A DNA stretch of 64,000 nt from positions 4,340,001 to 4,404,000 of the forward strand of contig NZ_CP118270.1 of assembly GCF_028771845.1 (NCBI RefSeq). The letters run 5' to 3'. Positions 26,436-36,150 of this stretch are shown one piece after another. Position 1 is the first letter of the stretch. Every line of letters begins with the position of its first letter. Under the pieces are notes generated by a model. That model had not been told where the DNA came from. It made no database searches and saw only the letters and a program-made list of their open reading frames with translations. This DNA is from Paenibacillus marchantiae (GTDB taxonomy: Bacteria; Bacillota; Bacilli; Paenibacillales; Paenibacillaceae). Both the position numbers and the translations under genes were made by a program.

Positions 26436-27353
26436 TTATTCACTCATAACATGATCATATTTTTCCTTCAAACGTTTGATATCTGCTCTCGGCGGCGCGC
26501 CGAACATGCGGGAGTACTCCCGGCTGAATTGCGACGCACTCTCGTAACCAACCCGGAATGCTACATCCGCAGCATCAGCTGACTCAGCCATAAGGAGACG
26601 ACGTGCTTCCTGAAGCCTCAGCTGCTTCTGAAACTGAAGTGGGCTCATGGCGGTAATTTCTTTGAAATGTCGATGGAACGAGGACACACTCATATTGGCT
26701 GTCTCCGCAAGATCTTCGATTCGAAAAGGCTGCTCCCAATGTCGAACAATATGCTCAATGGCTTCCCGAATCCGGTAGCTACTGCTGCCTTCCACTGCAA
26801 TCTGGGCCAGTTCAGCTCCATAAGGTCCCTGCAAAAGCCGGTACAGGATCTCCCGCGTATAGAGTGGGGCAAGGAACGGGATTTCTCCTGGTGTATCCAG
26901 CAGCCGAACCAATCGAAGTACAGCATCTTGAATGGAGGGCTCCATCTGTCCAACAAATAGGGCGCGTCTGGCGTTTTCTTTAGACGTGACCTTAATATTA
27001 CATTCATTCAGTACTTCAAGAATCTGGTTCTGTGTAAACTCAAGCTTCAGACTCAGGTAAGGCATATCAGTGGATGCTTTTATAATCTGACCAATCACTG
27101 GAAGGTTCATGGAAGCAATTAGATAATTGGATGGTCCGTATTCGAATCTTTCCTGTGCCAGCAAGATTTCTTTCAAGCCTTGAACGATCACACAAAAGGA
27201 AGGCTTGTAAACCCTGTAAGCAGGCTCACTTATGCTGGAATGCTGATAGACATACAGGGAAGGGATTACCGTTTCCTTAGAGCTGTTATGAATGGAATGG
27301 CGCTTGATTAGTTCGGTGAGTTCCTGTTTCTGCTGCACTGCGTTATCGGACAT
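26436..27353 (-). CDS. AraC-family regulator with AraC_N cupin domain
   Basis: A 305-residue regulator; ATG has AAGGAGG seven bases upstream. The N-terminal AraC_N domain (about 20-180) shows PSLYVYQHSSISEPAYRVYKPSFCVIVQGLKEILL. The C-terminal tandem helix-turn-helix (about 200-300) shows RIEDLAETANMSVSSFHRHFKEIT and AADVAFRVGYESASQFSREYSRMFG. It is divergent from an oxidoreductase gene and two aldo-keto reductases. Regulators of this subfamily often sit beside such genes and answer to reactive aldehydes or quinones. That role is inferred here from position only. Confidence 0.9.
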   Translation of the reverse strand: MSDNAVQQKQELTELIKRHSIHNSSKETVIPSLYVYQHSSISEPAYRVYKPSFCVIVQGLKEILLAQERFEYGPSNYLIASMNLPVIGQIIKASTDMPYLSLKLEFTQNQILEVLNECNIKVTSKENARRALFVGQMEPSIQDAVLRLVRLLDTPGEIPFLAPLYTREILYRLLQGPYGAELAQIAVEGSSSYRIREAIEHIVRHWEQPFRIEDLAETANMSVSSFHRHFKEITAMSPLQFQKQLRLQEARRLLMAESADAADVAFRVGYESASQFSREYSRMFGAPPRADIKRLKEKYDHVMSE

Positions 27354-27597
27354 ACATATCCTCCTTGCAAGTTGTTCTTGCTTAATTATAAGACTTAACG
27401 ACCTTAGACAAAAGTGGGACTGAGAGGATCAGGCAATCAATTAAGACAAATGATATACCGCTTCGCTCCTTCAGTTCGGCATAATAATATTAGGCTCGCA
27501 GAATCAAGCAAGGGGACGCAAAAAGGCAATCAGCCAGCAAACCTGTAGTACTTCTACGAAAACAGAAAATTTATCCTGAACAAAAGGAGGTATGGGA

Positions 27598-28185
27598 ATG
27601 AGTCATGTATTAGTTTTGGGTGCCAACGGTCAAATCGCCCGCGAAGCGATAGACTTGTTTCTCAAGGAAACCGATGTCAGGCTAACACTCTATTTGCGGA
27701 AATCCAGCAGGCTTGGAAATATCGATTCGAATCGTGCGCGTGTGATCGACGGTGACGTGATGGATCAAGTCAAATTGAAAGACGCCATGAATGGCGTGGA
27801 CGTTGTCTATGTCAATCTTGCAGGTGATCTGGAACAGTACGCCAGAACCATCGTGGAAACGATGAAATCTGCAGGAGTGAAACGACTAATTTTTATCAGT
27901 TCTATGGGGATCTACGATGAATTGCCTGGACAGAAGTACAGCAGTATATTGGACCCTTATCGTAAAGCAGCTTCCATTGTTGAAGCTTCAGATCTAGATT
28001 ATACAGTCTTACGGCCAGCGTGGTTTACCAGATCAAACGAGATTGATTATGAAATAACCCAGAAAGGCGAGCCTTTCAAAGGAAGCGAAGTATCCTGCAA
28101 AAGCGTGGCCGCTCTGGTGGTTAAGCTGGCAGAGTCACCAGAACTGGAAATACGACGCAGTCTTGGTGTGAGTAAACCCCATTAA
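27598..28185 (+). CDS. NAD(P)-binding NmrA/SDR-like oxidoreductase
   Basis: A 195-residue Rossmann protein. ATG 27598 lies seven bases after AAGGAGG, whereas ATG 27592 is only one base away. The dinucleotide-binding glycine motif VLGANGQIAREAI is at the N-terminus, followed by RVIDGDVMD, VVYVNLAG and FISSMGIYDELPG. It is atypical in lacking a full YxxxK catalytic pair, so it belongs with NmrA-like or SDR_a5 reductases. It is 70-80 bases before an aldo-keto reductase and divergent from the AraC regulator. Electrophile or quinone detoxification is plausible but unproven. Confidence 0.85.
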   Translation: MSHVLVLGANGQIAREAIDLFLKETDVRLTLYLRKSSRLGNIDSNRARVIDGDVMDQVKLKDAMNGVDVVYVNLAGDLEQYARTIVETMKSAGVKRLIFISSMGIYDELPGQKYSSILDPYRKAASIVEASDLDYTVLRPAWFTRSNEIDYEITQKGEPFKGSEVSCKSVAALVVKLAESPELEIRRSLGVSKPH

Positions 28186-28249
28186 TTCAGTGTACTCCTA
28201 AATGGAGATAATAAATTCATGTACGTTAGTTCACATTCACATCATTTGA

Positions 28250-29257
<1,008 letters not shown>

Positions 29258-29435
29258 TCCATTTTAGTATGCCAGAAAGATGGGTGGAAAGGTTGAGTAA
29301 ACGCTTATCTAACCAAGTGAAACAAATTGTAATCGAGAGATTGGAGTCCCAGATCAAATGGGAAGAAAATCCGATTTTCAAAGAATTGTATCTCAGTTAT
29401 TGGATAAAATTAACTTCATAAAGGAGTGTTTTAAC

Positions 29436-30413
29436 ATGGAATATGTAAAATTGGGTCGTACCGGACTGGACGTTTCGAGATTATGTCTTGGTTGCATGAG
29501 CTATGGAGTTCCTGAACGCGGAATCGCTCCATGGTCGTTGAATGAGGAAGAGAGTCGTCCTTTTATACAAAAAGCGCTGGACTTGGGTATTAACTTCTTT
29601 GATACAGCCAACGTCTATTCGGATGGTACAAGCGAAGAAATCGTGGGTCGTGCGTTGAAGGATTTTGCTCGTCGTGATGAGGTTGTTATTGCAACAAAGG
29701 TTTACTTCCGCATGAAGCCGGGGCCAAATGGTGCAGGTTTGTCGAGAAAAGCCATTATGAATGAGATTGATAACAGCTTGAAGCGCCTAGGCACCGATTA
29801 TGTGGATCTGTATCAGATCCATCGATGGGACAGCAGTACTCCAATAGAAGAAACGATGGAGGCCCTTCATGATGTTGTTAAGGCGGGGAAAGTCCGTTAT
29901 ATAGGAGCTTCTTCAATGTACGCCTGGCAGTTTATGAAGGCTCAGCATACGGCGGAACGCAACGGCTGGACCCCATTTGTCTCCATGCAGAATCTATTGA
30001 ATCTGATGTATCGGGAAGAAGAGCGGGAAATGCTGCCTCTCTGTCGTGAAGAGGGAGTGGGTGTAATTCCATGGAGTCCTCTTGCCAAAGGGCGTCTTAC
30101 TCGGGATTGGGATGAGAAAACAGCCCGTTCATCGAACGACGAAGCAGGAGACCGACTTGCTGCGGGAATGGTTGATGCCGATCGTAAAATAGTGGAGACT
30201 GTCGCTGATATTGCGAACAAACGAGGTGTTTCCAGAGCAACCGTTGCACTGGCATGGTTATTGCAAAAAGAAGGTGTCACCGCACCAATTGTGGGTGCAA
30301 CGAAAGAACATCATCTGGAGGATGCCGTAGCAGCCTTGTCCGTAAAGCTAGATGCGCAGGAGATTGCAAGCTTGGAGGAATACTACGTACCACACAAAAT
30401 ATATGGCATGTAA
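29436..30413 (+). CDS. Aldo/keto reductase (YdbC/IolS-like)
   Basis: A 325-residue reductase. The ATG at 29436 is nine bases after AAGGAG; the frame is open 26 codons further upstream without a ribosome binding site. The tetrad is seen in FFDTANVYSDG (Asp, Tyr), VVIATKVYF (Lys) and LYQIHRWD (His). The C-terminal GVTAPIVGATKEHHLEDAV binds the NADP phosphate. It differs clearly from the preceding reductase, so the two are not a recent duplication. The 180-base gap between them carries no terminator that I can see. A general aldehyde reductase function is likely. Confidence 0.92.
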   Translation: MEYVKLGRTGLDVSRLCLGCMSYGVPERGIAPWSLNEEESRPFIQKALDLGINFFDTANVYSDGTSEEIVGRALKDFARRDEVVIATKVYFRMKPGPNGAGLSRKAIMNEIDNSLKRLGTDYVDLYQIHRWDSSTPIEETMEALHDVVKAGKVRYIGASSMYAWQFMKAQHTAERNGWTPFVSMQNLLNLMYREEEREMLPLCREEGVGVIPWSPLAKGRLTRDWDEKTARSSNDEAGDRLAAGMVDADRKIVETVADIANKRGVSRATVALAWLLQKEGVTAPIVGATKEHHLEDAVAALSVKLDAQEIASLEEYYVPHKIYGM

Positions 30414-30442
30414 GTTCCCTCTAGCCCAGTAGCGAAAAAGGG

Positions 30443-30470
30443 TTGCCAATCAAAAAGAATTGTGTATAAT
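30443..30470 (+). promoter_or_regulatory. SigA promoter for the guanidine riboswitch transcript
   Basis: TTGCCA (30443-30448) and perfect TATAAT (30465-30470) with a 16-bp spacer. Transcription should start near 30477, about 25 bases before the aptamer. Confidence 0.8.
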
Positions 30471-30499
30471 TGGAGTCACATCAAAATACTCAAATGTTT

Positions 30500-30626
30500 T
30501 CTAGGGTTCCGCGACAGTTATGTCGGTCTGGTCCGAGAGAAAACTCACAACCTATTGGTTGTGTCACGGAGGGACAAAAGCCTGGGAGATGAACTGCTTA
30601 ATGCAGTTTGTTTCCCGGGCTTTTTT
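30500..30626 (+). ncRNA. Guanidine-I (ykkC-yxkD class) riboswitch with terminator
   Basis: The conserved blocks of the class are all present in order: CTAGGGTTCCG (30501-30511), GGTCTGGTCCGAGAGA (30525-30540), ACGGAGGGACAAAAGCC (30566-30582) and TGGGAGA. A variable hairpin (CACAACC / GGTTGTG) lies between them. The expression platform is a terminator: GCCTGGGA (30580-30587) pairs with TTCCCGGGC (30612-30620), followed by six T. The left arm of this terminator is also part of the conserved aptamer, so guanidinium binding should prevent termination and turn on the two SMR genes downstream. Confidence 0.95.
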
Positions 30627-30686
30627 ATTTTGGCTTCATGTAACTAATAATACACGTAGCAAAATTTGATAAGGAGTGTGACAGAA

Positions 30687-31028
30687 ATGAACAAAACATG
30701 GTTGTCCGTCGTTATTGCAGCTTTATTTGAGGTCGGTTGGGTCATTGGATTGAAACATGCCAGTGGTTTTCTGGAGTGGGGGGCTACACTGATCGCGATT
30801 ATTGTCAGTTTCACCTTGATGATTGCGGCTTCCCGCTCACTTGATGTAGGGACTGTATATGCGGTATTCGTTGGACTGGGTACAGCAGGGACTGTACTGG
30901 CAGAGATTATATTGTTTGATGCGGCGATTCAATCCGGGAAAATGCTGCTCATTGGGGTTCTTTTACTGGGCGTAATCGGTCTTAAAATGCTTAGCAAAGG
31001 AAAAACAAAGGAGGTACATGAATCATGA
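30687..31028 (+). CDS. ykkC: SMR-family guanidinium exporter subunit, YkkC/Gdx-like
   Basis: A 113-residue membrane protein with four predicted helices. The ATG is ten bases after AAGGAG. The essential membrane Glu of the SMR family is in [16 protein letters not shown], and the GLKHxxG wording is that of the Gdx/SugE/YkkC guanidinium-exporter subtype rather than the Qac drug exporters. A guanidine-I riboswitch directly upstream supports this. It overlaps the next gene by 4 bp (ATGA), as expected for subunits of a heterodimer like B. subtilis YkkCD. Export is driven by proton antiport. Confidence 0.93.
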   Translation: MNKTWLSVVIAALFEVGWVIGLKHASGFLEWGATLIAIIVSFTLMIAASRSLDVGTVYAVFVGLGTAGTVLAEIILFDAAIQSGKMLLIGVLLLGVIGLKMLSKGKTKEVHES

Positions 31029-31339
31029 ATTGGGTATTTCTTATTTTGGCAGGTGTCTTTGAAATGATTGGGGTTTTGATGATTAATAAATTGCACAAAG
31101 ATCGTAACCTGATGTCAATCATACTGTTGGTTGCAGGTTTTGGACTAAGCTTTCTGTTCCTATCGCTGGCGATGAAGACTCTTCCGATGGGAACGGCATA
31201 CGCTGTATGGACGGGAATCGGAGCTTCCGGGGGAGCTATTCTCGGCATGATATTTTATGGAGAACCTCGAAATGCGTTAAGAATTCTGTTTATTGCCATG
31301 GTGCTTGGATCAGCAGTAGGGTTGAAACTGGTAAGTTAA
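31025..31339 (+). CDS. ykkD: SMR-family guanidinium exporter subunit, YkkD/Gdx-like
   Basis: A 104-residue membrane protein with four helices, starting at the ATG that overlaps the ykkC-like stop and preceded by AAAGGAGG (31009-31016). The Glu of the SMR family is in [44 protein letters not shown] is the classic third/fourth-helix SMR signature. It should pair with the preceding subunit in antiparallel fashion. Controlled by the upstream riboswitch as a two-gene operon. Confidence 0.93.
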   Translation: MNWVFLILAGVFEMIGVLMINKLHKDRNLMSIILLVAGFGLSFLFLSLAMKTLPMGTAYAVWTGIGASGGAILGMIFYGEPRNALRILFIAMVLGSAVGLKLVS

Positions 31340-31517
31340 TCGATTGATGTTTCATCGTTTGTTCAGAGCTAATGTATGTTCAGCCAAAATGGTATTTAGG
31401 GCGGGATTTTCAAAATATTAATATACAGAAGTGCTTTTTAATGTTATCCTTATGTGTTACGTTTTGAAATGAGATATACGTCAAATGAATATTTGTTGCG
31501 TAAATTAAGGAGACCTA

Positions 31518-32897
31518 ATGACATTTAAAGACTTGAATATTATACCCGCAATTTTGGAAGGCTTAAGCAAAGCAAACTATACTGCCCCTACACCTATACA
31601 GGAACAGGCGATTCCGGCCGTATTGGCAGGCAGAGATTTACTTGGCTGTGCGCAAACAGGTACAGGCAAGACGGCAGCATTTTCTGTGCCTATCATTCAG
31701 TTATTAAGCGAAAAGTCGAACGGCCCCAAAGCCGCACGCCATATTCGCTCATTGATTTTAACACCAACAAGAGAACTTGCGATTCAGATTTCAGATAATA
31801 TTAAGGCATATAGCCGTTTTACCGATATTCGTTGTGCCGCAATCGTGGGAGGCGTTTCACAAAAAGTCCAGGAGCGTGCGCTCAATCAAGGTGCAGATAT
31901 TATTATTGCAACGCCTGGTAGACTGATTGACTTGGTCAATCAAAAGCGTATTGATCTGAAACATGTGCAAATACTGGTTCTTGATGAAGCAGACCGCATG
32001 TTGGATATGGGCTTCATTCATGATGTGAAGCGAATCATTGCGAAGATGCCGAGCAAGAAACAGACGTTATTCTTCTCAGCTACAATGCCTCCGGAAATTA
32101 CAAAAATGGTAAAAACACTGCTCGTTGATCCGGTAAAAGTAGAAATTACACCCGTCTCCTCCACTGTGGATCGAATTGAACAGTCTGTGTATTTATTAGA
32201 AAATGGCAAAAAACAGAGTCTGTTGAATCATATCTTGCAGGATAAATCTATTGTTTCGGCATTGGTATTCACTCGTACAAAGCGTGGAGCTGACCGTGTA
32301 ACTCGCGATTTGTCCAAAGTGAATATTACGGCTCAGGCCATTCATGGCAACAAATCTCAAAATGAGCGTCAAAGAGCCTTGAATAATTTCAAAAGTGGAG
32401 TTACACGAGTACTGGTGGCGACGGATATAGCGGCAAGGGGCATTGATGTTGAAGAGCTGTCACATGTAATCAACTTCAACCTTCCTAATATTCCGGAAAC
32501 GTATGTCCACCGAATTGGCCGTACAGGTAGAGCAGGGCATAGCGGAATGGCGATTTCCTTTTGTGAAAAGGAAGAGCTTCCGTTCCTGAAGGATATCGAG
32601 AAAGTAATCAAGAAGACCATTCCTGAAGTGAAAAATCATCCTTATCCGATGACAAGTGTGCCTGCTTTTGTAAAATCGAATCAAACATCGAAGTCTGCAT
32701 CTCATAAATCTGCAGCCGATAAACCCGCGAAGTCAAAAGCGAATCCGGCTCGCAAACCTAAATCCGAGTGGTTTAAGAAGAGCGGTAAAGCTAATCACAG
32801 TAAGCCAAACGGTAGTAAGCCAAATAGCGGTAAACCAAACCACAATAGCACAAGTCACAGTAAACCAAAGAGCAGCAAAGTGAATAAAGCTCTCTAA
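31518..32897 (+). CDS. DEAD-box RNA helicase, RhlE/CshA-like
   Basis: A 459-residue ATP-dependent RNA helicase with the ATG directly after AAGGAGACCTA. Motifs in order: Q motif (PTPIQEQAIP), Walker A AQTGTGKT, PTRELAIQ, ATPGR, DEAD within VLDEADRM, SAT, VLVATDIAARGID and HRIGRTGRAG. After residue about 385 comes a basic low-complexity tail of Lys/Ser/Asn/Pro repeats (HSKPNGSKPNSGKPNH) that probably binds RNA. Helicases of this type remodel ribosomal RNA or mRNA and are often cold induced. The 178-base leader (31340-31517) shows no clear promoter to me. Confidence 0.94.
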   Translation: MTFKDLNIIPAILEGLSKANYTAPTPIQEQAIPAVLAGRDLLGCAQTGTGKTAAFSVPIIQLLSEKSNGPKAARHIRSLILTPTRELAIQISDNIKAYSRFTDIRCAAIVGGVSQKVQERALNQGADIIIATPGRLIDLVNQKRIDLKHVQILVLDEADRMLDMGFIHDVKRIIAKMPSKKQTLFFSATMPPEITKMVKTLLVDPVKVEITPVSSTVDRIEQSVYLLENGKKQSLLNHILQDKSIVSALVFTRTKRGADRVTRDLSKVNITAQAIHGNKSQNERQRALNNFKSGVTRVLVATDIAARGIDVEELSHVINFNLPNIPETYVHRIGRTGRAGHSGMAISFCEKEELPFLKDIEKVIKKTIPEVKNHPYPMTSVPAFVKSNQTSKSASHKSAADKPAKSKANPARKPKSEWFKKSGKANHSKPNGSKPNSGKPNHNSTSHSKPKSSKVNKAL

Positions 32898-32912
32898 AAT
32901 AACGAGCAAATG

Positions 32913-32943
32913 CCTTCTCCATTTCGTGGAGGAGGTTTTTTTT
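32913..32943 (+). terminator. Terminator of the DEAD-box helicase gene
   Basis: 9-bp stem CCTTCTCCA / TGGAGGAGG (one G-T pair) with a TTTCG loop and eight T. Confidence 0.88.
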
Positions 32944-32965
32944 ATGAACACAAAATCGATACGAT

Positions 32966-32995
32966 ATTGATAATCATTTTCAATAAGAATAGAAT
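32966..32995 (+). promoter_or_regulatory. SigA promoter overlapped by a Fur box, hmoA-like gene
   Basis: TTGATA (32967-32972) and TAGAAT (32990-32995) are 17 bp apart. TGATAATCATTTTCA at 32968-32982 matches the 7-1-7 Fur consensus TGATAATNATTATCA at all but one position and covers the -35 box. Iron-dependent repression is therefore expected. Confidence 0.8.
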
Positions 32996-33072
32996 AATAG
33001 AGAGGAACTTAAAAAATGTCCCAAGGCCATTGTATCCAAGCAGTGACTTGAGGCAATCAGGAGGCGTAATTC

Positions 33073-33402
33073 ATGTTCATTCAAACTCGCGTTATGGTAG
33101 TCGAAAAAGGCCATAGTCATAAACTGGTGGAACGTTTCAGTGCCCCTAGCCCTGTAGAGGAAATGCCGGGACTGATTGATTTCAGTGTAATGGTTAACAA
33201 AAAGAGTAAAGAACACGAAGAAGTGATGGTGCTGATTCGTTGGGAGTCGGAAGAAGACTGGAAGAATTGGGAGAAAAGCGATGTGCATATTAAAGGTCAT
33301 AAGGAGAAAAGAGGACAGGAGAAACCCGAGTATCTGATTAGCACTACGGTAAATATGTACGAAGTACAGAAAGTGAAGACAGCTAGAGTATCGAATGCAT
33401 AG
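33073..33402 (+). CDS. hmoA: HmoA-like heme-degrading monooxygenase
   Basis: A 109-residue protein of the antibiotic-biosynthesis-monooxygenase fold. The wording MFIQTRVMVV, KLVERFSAPSPVE, MPGLIDFSVM, RWESEEDWKNWEKSDVHIKGHK and PEYLISTTVNMYEV follows B. subtilis HmoA closely over its whole length. HmoA opens the heme ring to release iron. AGGAGG precedes the ATG. A Fur box over the promoter fits a role in iron acquisition. The gene is monocistronic, with a strong terminator downstream. No heme transporter is adjacent. Confidence 0.9.
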   Translation: MFIQTRVMVVEKGHSHKLVERFSAPSPVEEMPGLIDFSVMVNKKSKEHEEVMVLIRWESEEDWKNWEKSDVHIKGHKEKRGQEKPEYLISTTVNMYEVQKVKTARVSNA

Positions 33403-33414
33403 TTCGAATGATGA

Positions 33415-33458
33415 AAAACCGATTTCATGAATTATTTCATGGAGTCGGTTTTTTTTGT
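33415..33458 (+). terminator. Terminator of the hmoA-like gene
   Basis: A long stem of about 15 bp (AACCGATTTCATGAA / TTTCATGGAGTCGGTT, with G-T pairs) and a T-run of eight. Confidence 0.88.
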
Positions 33459-33634
33459 TGTATGTCCATATAAGTTGCGTAGCGATCAAGGAAGCTGTCT
33501 GAGAAGATGATGCCTGTGATACAGGAAGAATAGTTGAAAATGAAATGCTTGATATTTACATGCAAACGTACATTCGGTATCATTAGATTGGGTAGGGAAA
33601 GTTGTTGTCTTCTGCGCAAAGGAGAGATACTGAA

Positions 33635-33991
33635 TTGAAGAATAAGATTATAGAGTACTGTTTGAAGAAAAAAGGTGCAACAAAGGATTATCCCTTCGGA
33701 GCCGATCCTGTTGCTATGAAAATTGCAGGGAAAATGTTTGCGCTTATTTTTGAGGACAAGGCGGAAAACGTTCGCTTGAACTTAAAATGTGATCCGATCA
33801 TTGCCGAAAACCTGAGAGAGCAGCATGAAGCTGTTCAACCGGGGTATCATATGAACAAAAAGCATTGGAATACCATTATTCTAGATGGCTCCTTGTCGGA
33901 GCAGGATATCTTTGTCATGATTGATCATTCGTACGATTTGGTTGTCAAAACGCTGTCCAAGAGTCTTTTGGAATCCACATATCTTAATTAG
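33635..33991 (+). CDS. MmcQ/YjbR-family protein
   Basis: A 118-residue protein. I place the start at TTG 33635, nine bases after AAGGAGA; the frame is open 11 codons upstream, but that would place the ribosome binding site inside the gene. The pattern KGATKDYPFGADPVAMKIAGKMFALI and GYHMNKKHWNTIILDGSLS is that of the MmcQ/YjbR double-wing family. Members have a cytidine-repressor-like fold and are described as DNA-binding, but no target is known. It is flanked by terminators and is monocistronic. Confidence 0.88.
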   Translation: MKNKIIEYCLKKKGATKDYPFGADPVAMKIAGKMFALIFEDKAENVRLNLKCDPIIAENLREQHEAVQPGYHMNKKHWNTIILDGSLSEQDIFVMIDHSYDLVVKTLSKSLLESTYLN

Positions 33992-34064
33992 ACCACATGC
34001 AATAACAATTTAGACAGCAGGTGGTCGGCGCCAATTGCAGAAAAATCAGCTTTTTTTCAAAAGT

Positions 34065-34115
34065 AATAGCGGTAGTCCCAGGGTGTTAACTTCGTATCCT
34101 GAGACTACCGCTATT
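34065..34115. terminator. Bidirectional terminator between YjbR-like and TetR genes
   Basis: 13-bp perfect stem AATAGCGGTAGTC / GACTACCGCTATT followed by TTTAGTT; on the other strand it is followed by ACTTTTG. Confidence 0.75.
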
Positions 34116-34137
34116 TTAGTTACGTGCACATTGCAAG

Positions 34138-34686
34138 TTATCCCAAATTCATTTTGATTAATTCTCCTAATTGCTCAGACATGACTTCGGGTGGATAGGG
34201 CATTTCGTTCTTGATCCACCACTCAACGACCCCCACATAAGACATGACCACATATTGGAGAATGATATCCTCACTTAATCCGGATTTTCTGGCCTGAGAT
34301 AAGTGTACTTCCTCCTTAAAATCCTCATTAAGAAATTCAACCAAGCGGTTGCGGAATTGTCCCGCTCCCTTACTGGCCATCATCGTCGAGAAGAACAAGT
34401 AATTCTGTTCCAAATAGGTAAACCAGGGAACGATGGATTCTTTCCATTCCAAGTCGGAAACCGAATGACAAATTTCACTTAATTCTTGGATATGCCCGTC
34501 AATGAGCTTGTCCAACAGATCATACTTATCGACGTAGTGCAGATAAATGGTGCCTCTGCTAACGTCCGCTCTATCGGAAATATCCTGTAGAGTAATATCA
34601 TCGAAATTTTTTTCTGACATCAATTCAATCACTGCTGCTTTGATGGCTTCTTGTGATTTTCGAATTCTTCGATCCACTTTGGTCAT
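34138..34686 (-). CDS. TetR-family transcriptional repressor
   Basis: A 182-residue regulator, taken from the ATG at 34684-34686 with GGTGAG seven bases upstream. The N-terminal helix-turn-helix (residues about 10-55) reads FDDITLQDISDRADVSRGTIYLHYVDKYDLL. The C-terminal part matches the TetR_C_8-type ligand domain (VMSYVGVVEWWIKNEMPYPPEVMSEQL). It is divergent from an MFS exporter and is probably its repressor, released by a toxic substrate of the pump. Operator candidates lie in the shared 200-base region. Confidence 0.9.
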   Translation of the reverse strand: MTKVDRRIRKSQEAIKAAVIELMSEKNFDDITLQDISDRADVSRGTIYLHYVDKYDLLDKLIDGHIQELSEICHSVSDLEWKESIVPWFTYLEQNYLFFSTMMASKGAGQFRNRLVEFLNEDFKEEVHLSQARKSGLSEDIILQYVVMSYVGVVEWWIKNEMPYPPEVMSEQLGELIKMNLG

Positions 34687-34733
34687 GTGATTCTCACCAA
34701 ACTTTCTAAAGATAATAAACAAATTTATGTTTA

Positions 34734-34818
34734 ATGTTCACTAATTAACGAAACGCGTTCAATTAACAATGGTAAGCTTTCTTATTCTGTCTATAATTAT
34801 TAACAGATGTTCATTAAT
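34734..34818. promoter_or_regulatory. Divergent control region with candidate TetR operators
   Basis: ATGTTCACTAAT (34734-34745) recurs as ATGTTCATTAAT (34807-34818) with one change, and an imperfect dyad centred on AACGCGTT lies at 34745-34766. A TATAAT box for the exporter gene is at 34792-34797, between the repeats. Which of these the repressor uses cannot be decided by eye. Confidence 0.45.
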
Positions 34819-34885
34819 ATATCAATATTTGTTTTTATACAAAAACAGGTCAAAACATAGATTTCATAACTAGAGTGGGGGATGA

Positions 34886-36064
34886 ATGATGCAACGTTTA
34901 TGGACAAAGTCATTTATTCTAATGACGCTGGGTTTGCTTTTTTTATTTACTGCATTTTATATGCTGTATCCCACACTGCCACTTTTCATTAAAGAGATGG
35001 GTGGCAATGAAAAACAGCTGGGCTTGGCTATGGGAGCTTTAATGTTATCTTCCGTCATCCTTCGTCCTTTTGTTGGTGGACTACTGGATCGATTCGGCAG
35101 ACGTCCGTTTATGATCGGAGGGTTGATTTTATTTATATTGGCGATGTACATGTACAACTGGGTTGGTGGAATTATCATGCTGATTGGACTTCGTATCGTG
35201 CATGGAATGAGCTGGGCTGTATCCACAACTTCCATGATGACAGCTGTGACTGACATGATTCCATCGGCTCGGCGCGGGGAAGGTATGGGGTGGTTTAGCA
35301 CCTCCATGACGCTGGCAATGGCGGTTGGCCCCATGATTGGTCTGGGGATTATGCAAGGCACATCATATCAGACGATGTTTCTCTTTGCTGTTGGTTTGTC
35401 CGTCGTGGCCCTGCTTTTGACGCTAGGAGCCAAAATGCCATTTCAACCACATACGGACAGAAAGAAAATCCAAATCTTCGAAAAATCAGTCCTGCCTGTG
35501 ATGGCGCCAATCTTTTTTCTTTTCATTGCATATGGTGGAATTACTACATTTGTACCCTTGTTTGCGGAGCAGATCAAAGTCAATTCTGGCACATTCTTTC
35601 TGGTCTATGCCGCGACACTTGCACTATCCCGGCCCATTGCGGGGAAGCTGTCCGATAAGAAAGGAGAGACAGCAGTCATTCTCCCGGCCCTTATCATTAC
35701 GATCATTGCTTTGATTGTGCTTAGCTTTGCAACCAGTTTACTTGGCGTGCTCGCTTCAGCAGTTCTGTACGGGATCGGCTTTGGTTCCGCTCAGCCAGCT
35801 CTTCAGGCCATTACGCTCCGCCTTGCCCCCGAGGATCGGAAAGGGGCAGCCAATGCTTTCTTTTCAACGGCGACTGATCTCGGTATCGGACTGGGTGCGA
35901 TGGTCTTGGGTCTGGTCTCTGAATACATGAGCTATCACATATTGTTTATGGTTAGTGCCTTGTCGGTCCTGGTTTCTTTTCTGCTTTTCATGATCTACGT
36001 AAGACGGTTGTTGAAAATCAAACAGACACTGCCTGCCAAAACGAGTGATTCCGTTTCATTGTAG
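34886..36064 (+). CDS. MFS drug-type efflux transporter
   Basis: A 392-residue protein with about twelve transmembrane helices. Two ATG codons occur in tandem (34886 and 34889) after GTGGGGG; the second has the better spacing. The MFS signature between helices 2 and 3 is GGLLDRFGRRPFMIGG, and the mirror motif in the second half is GKLSDKKGETAVI. MTAVTDMIPSARRGEGMGW is typical of YfkF/YttB-like drug exporters. It is divergent from the TetR repressor. Substrate unknown; most likely export of a toxic compound by proton antiport. Confidence 0.9.
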   Translation: MMQRLWTKSFILMTLGLLFLFTAFYMLYPTLPLFIKEMGGNEKQLGLAMGALMLSSVILRPFVGGLLDRFGRRPFMIGGLILFILAMYMYNWVGGIIMLIGLRIVHGMSWAVSTTSMMTAVTDMIPSARRGEGMGWFSTSMTLAMAVGPMIGLGIMQGTSYQTMFLFAVGLSVVALLLTLGAKMPFQPHTDRKKIQIFEKSVLPVMAPIFFLFIAYGGITTFVPLFAEQIKVNSGTFFLVYAATLALSRPIAGKLSDKKGETAVILPALIITIIALIVLSFATSLLGVLASAVLYGIGFGSAQPALQAITLRLAPEDRKGAANAFFSTATDLGIGLGAMVLGLVSEYMSYHILFMVSALSVLVSFLLFMIYVRRLLKIKQTLPAKTSDSVSL

Positions 36065-36150
36065 TTGAATGGTAGTGTGTTAAATCAAATTTGTAGTATA
36101 ATTTGTGCAGTTAAGAGCAGCAATTATTTCAGGATGCGGAGGCTTACTGC

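Noticed and set aside
30462..30647. Open frame of 61 codons on the plus strand
   Set aside because: It lies wholly over the guanidine-I riboswitch, has no ribosome binding site and crosses the terminator hairpin.
32980..33489. Open frame of 169 codons on the minus strand over hmoA
   Set aside because: It spans the hmoA gene, its terminator and part of the Fur-controlled promoter; hmoA is far better supported.
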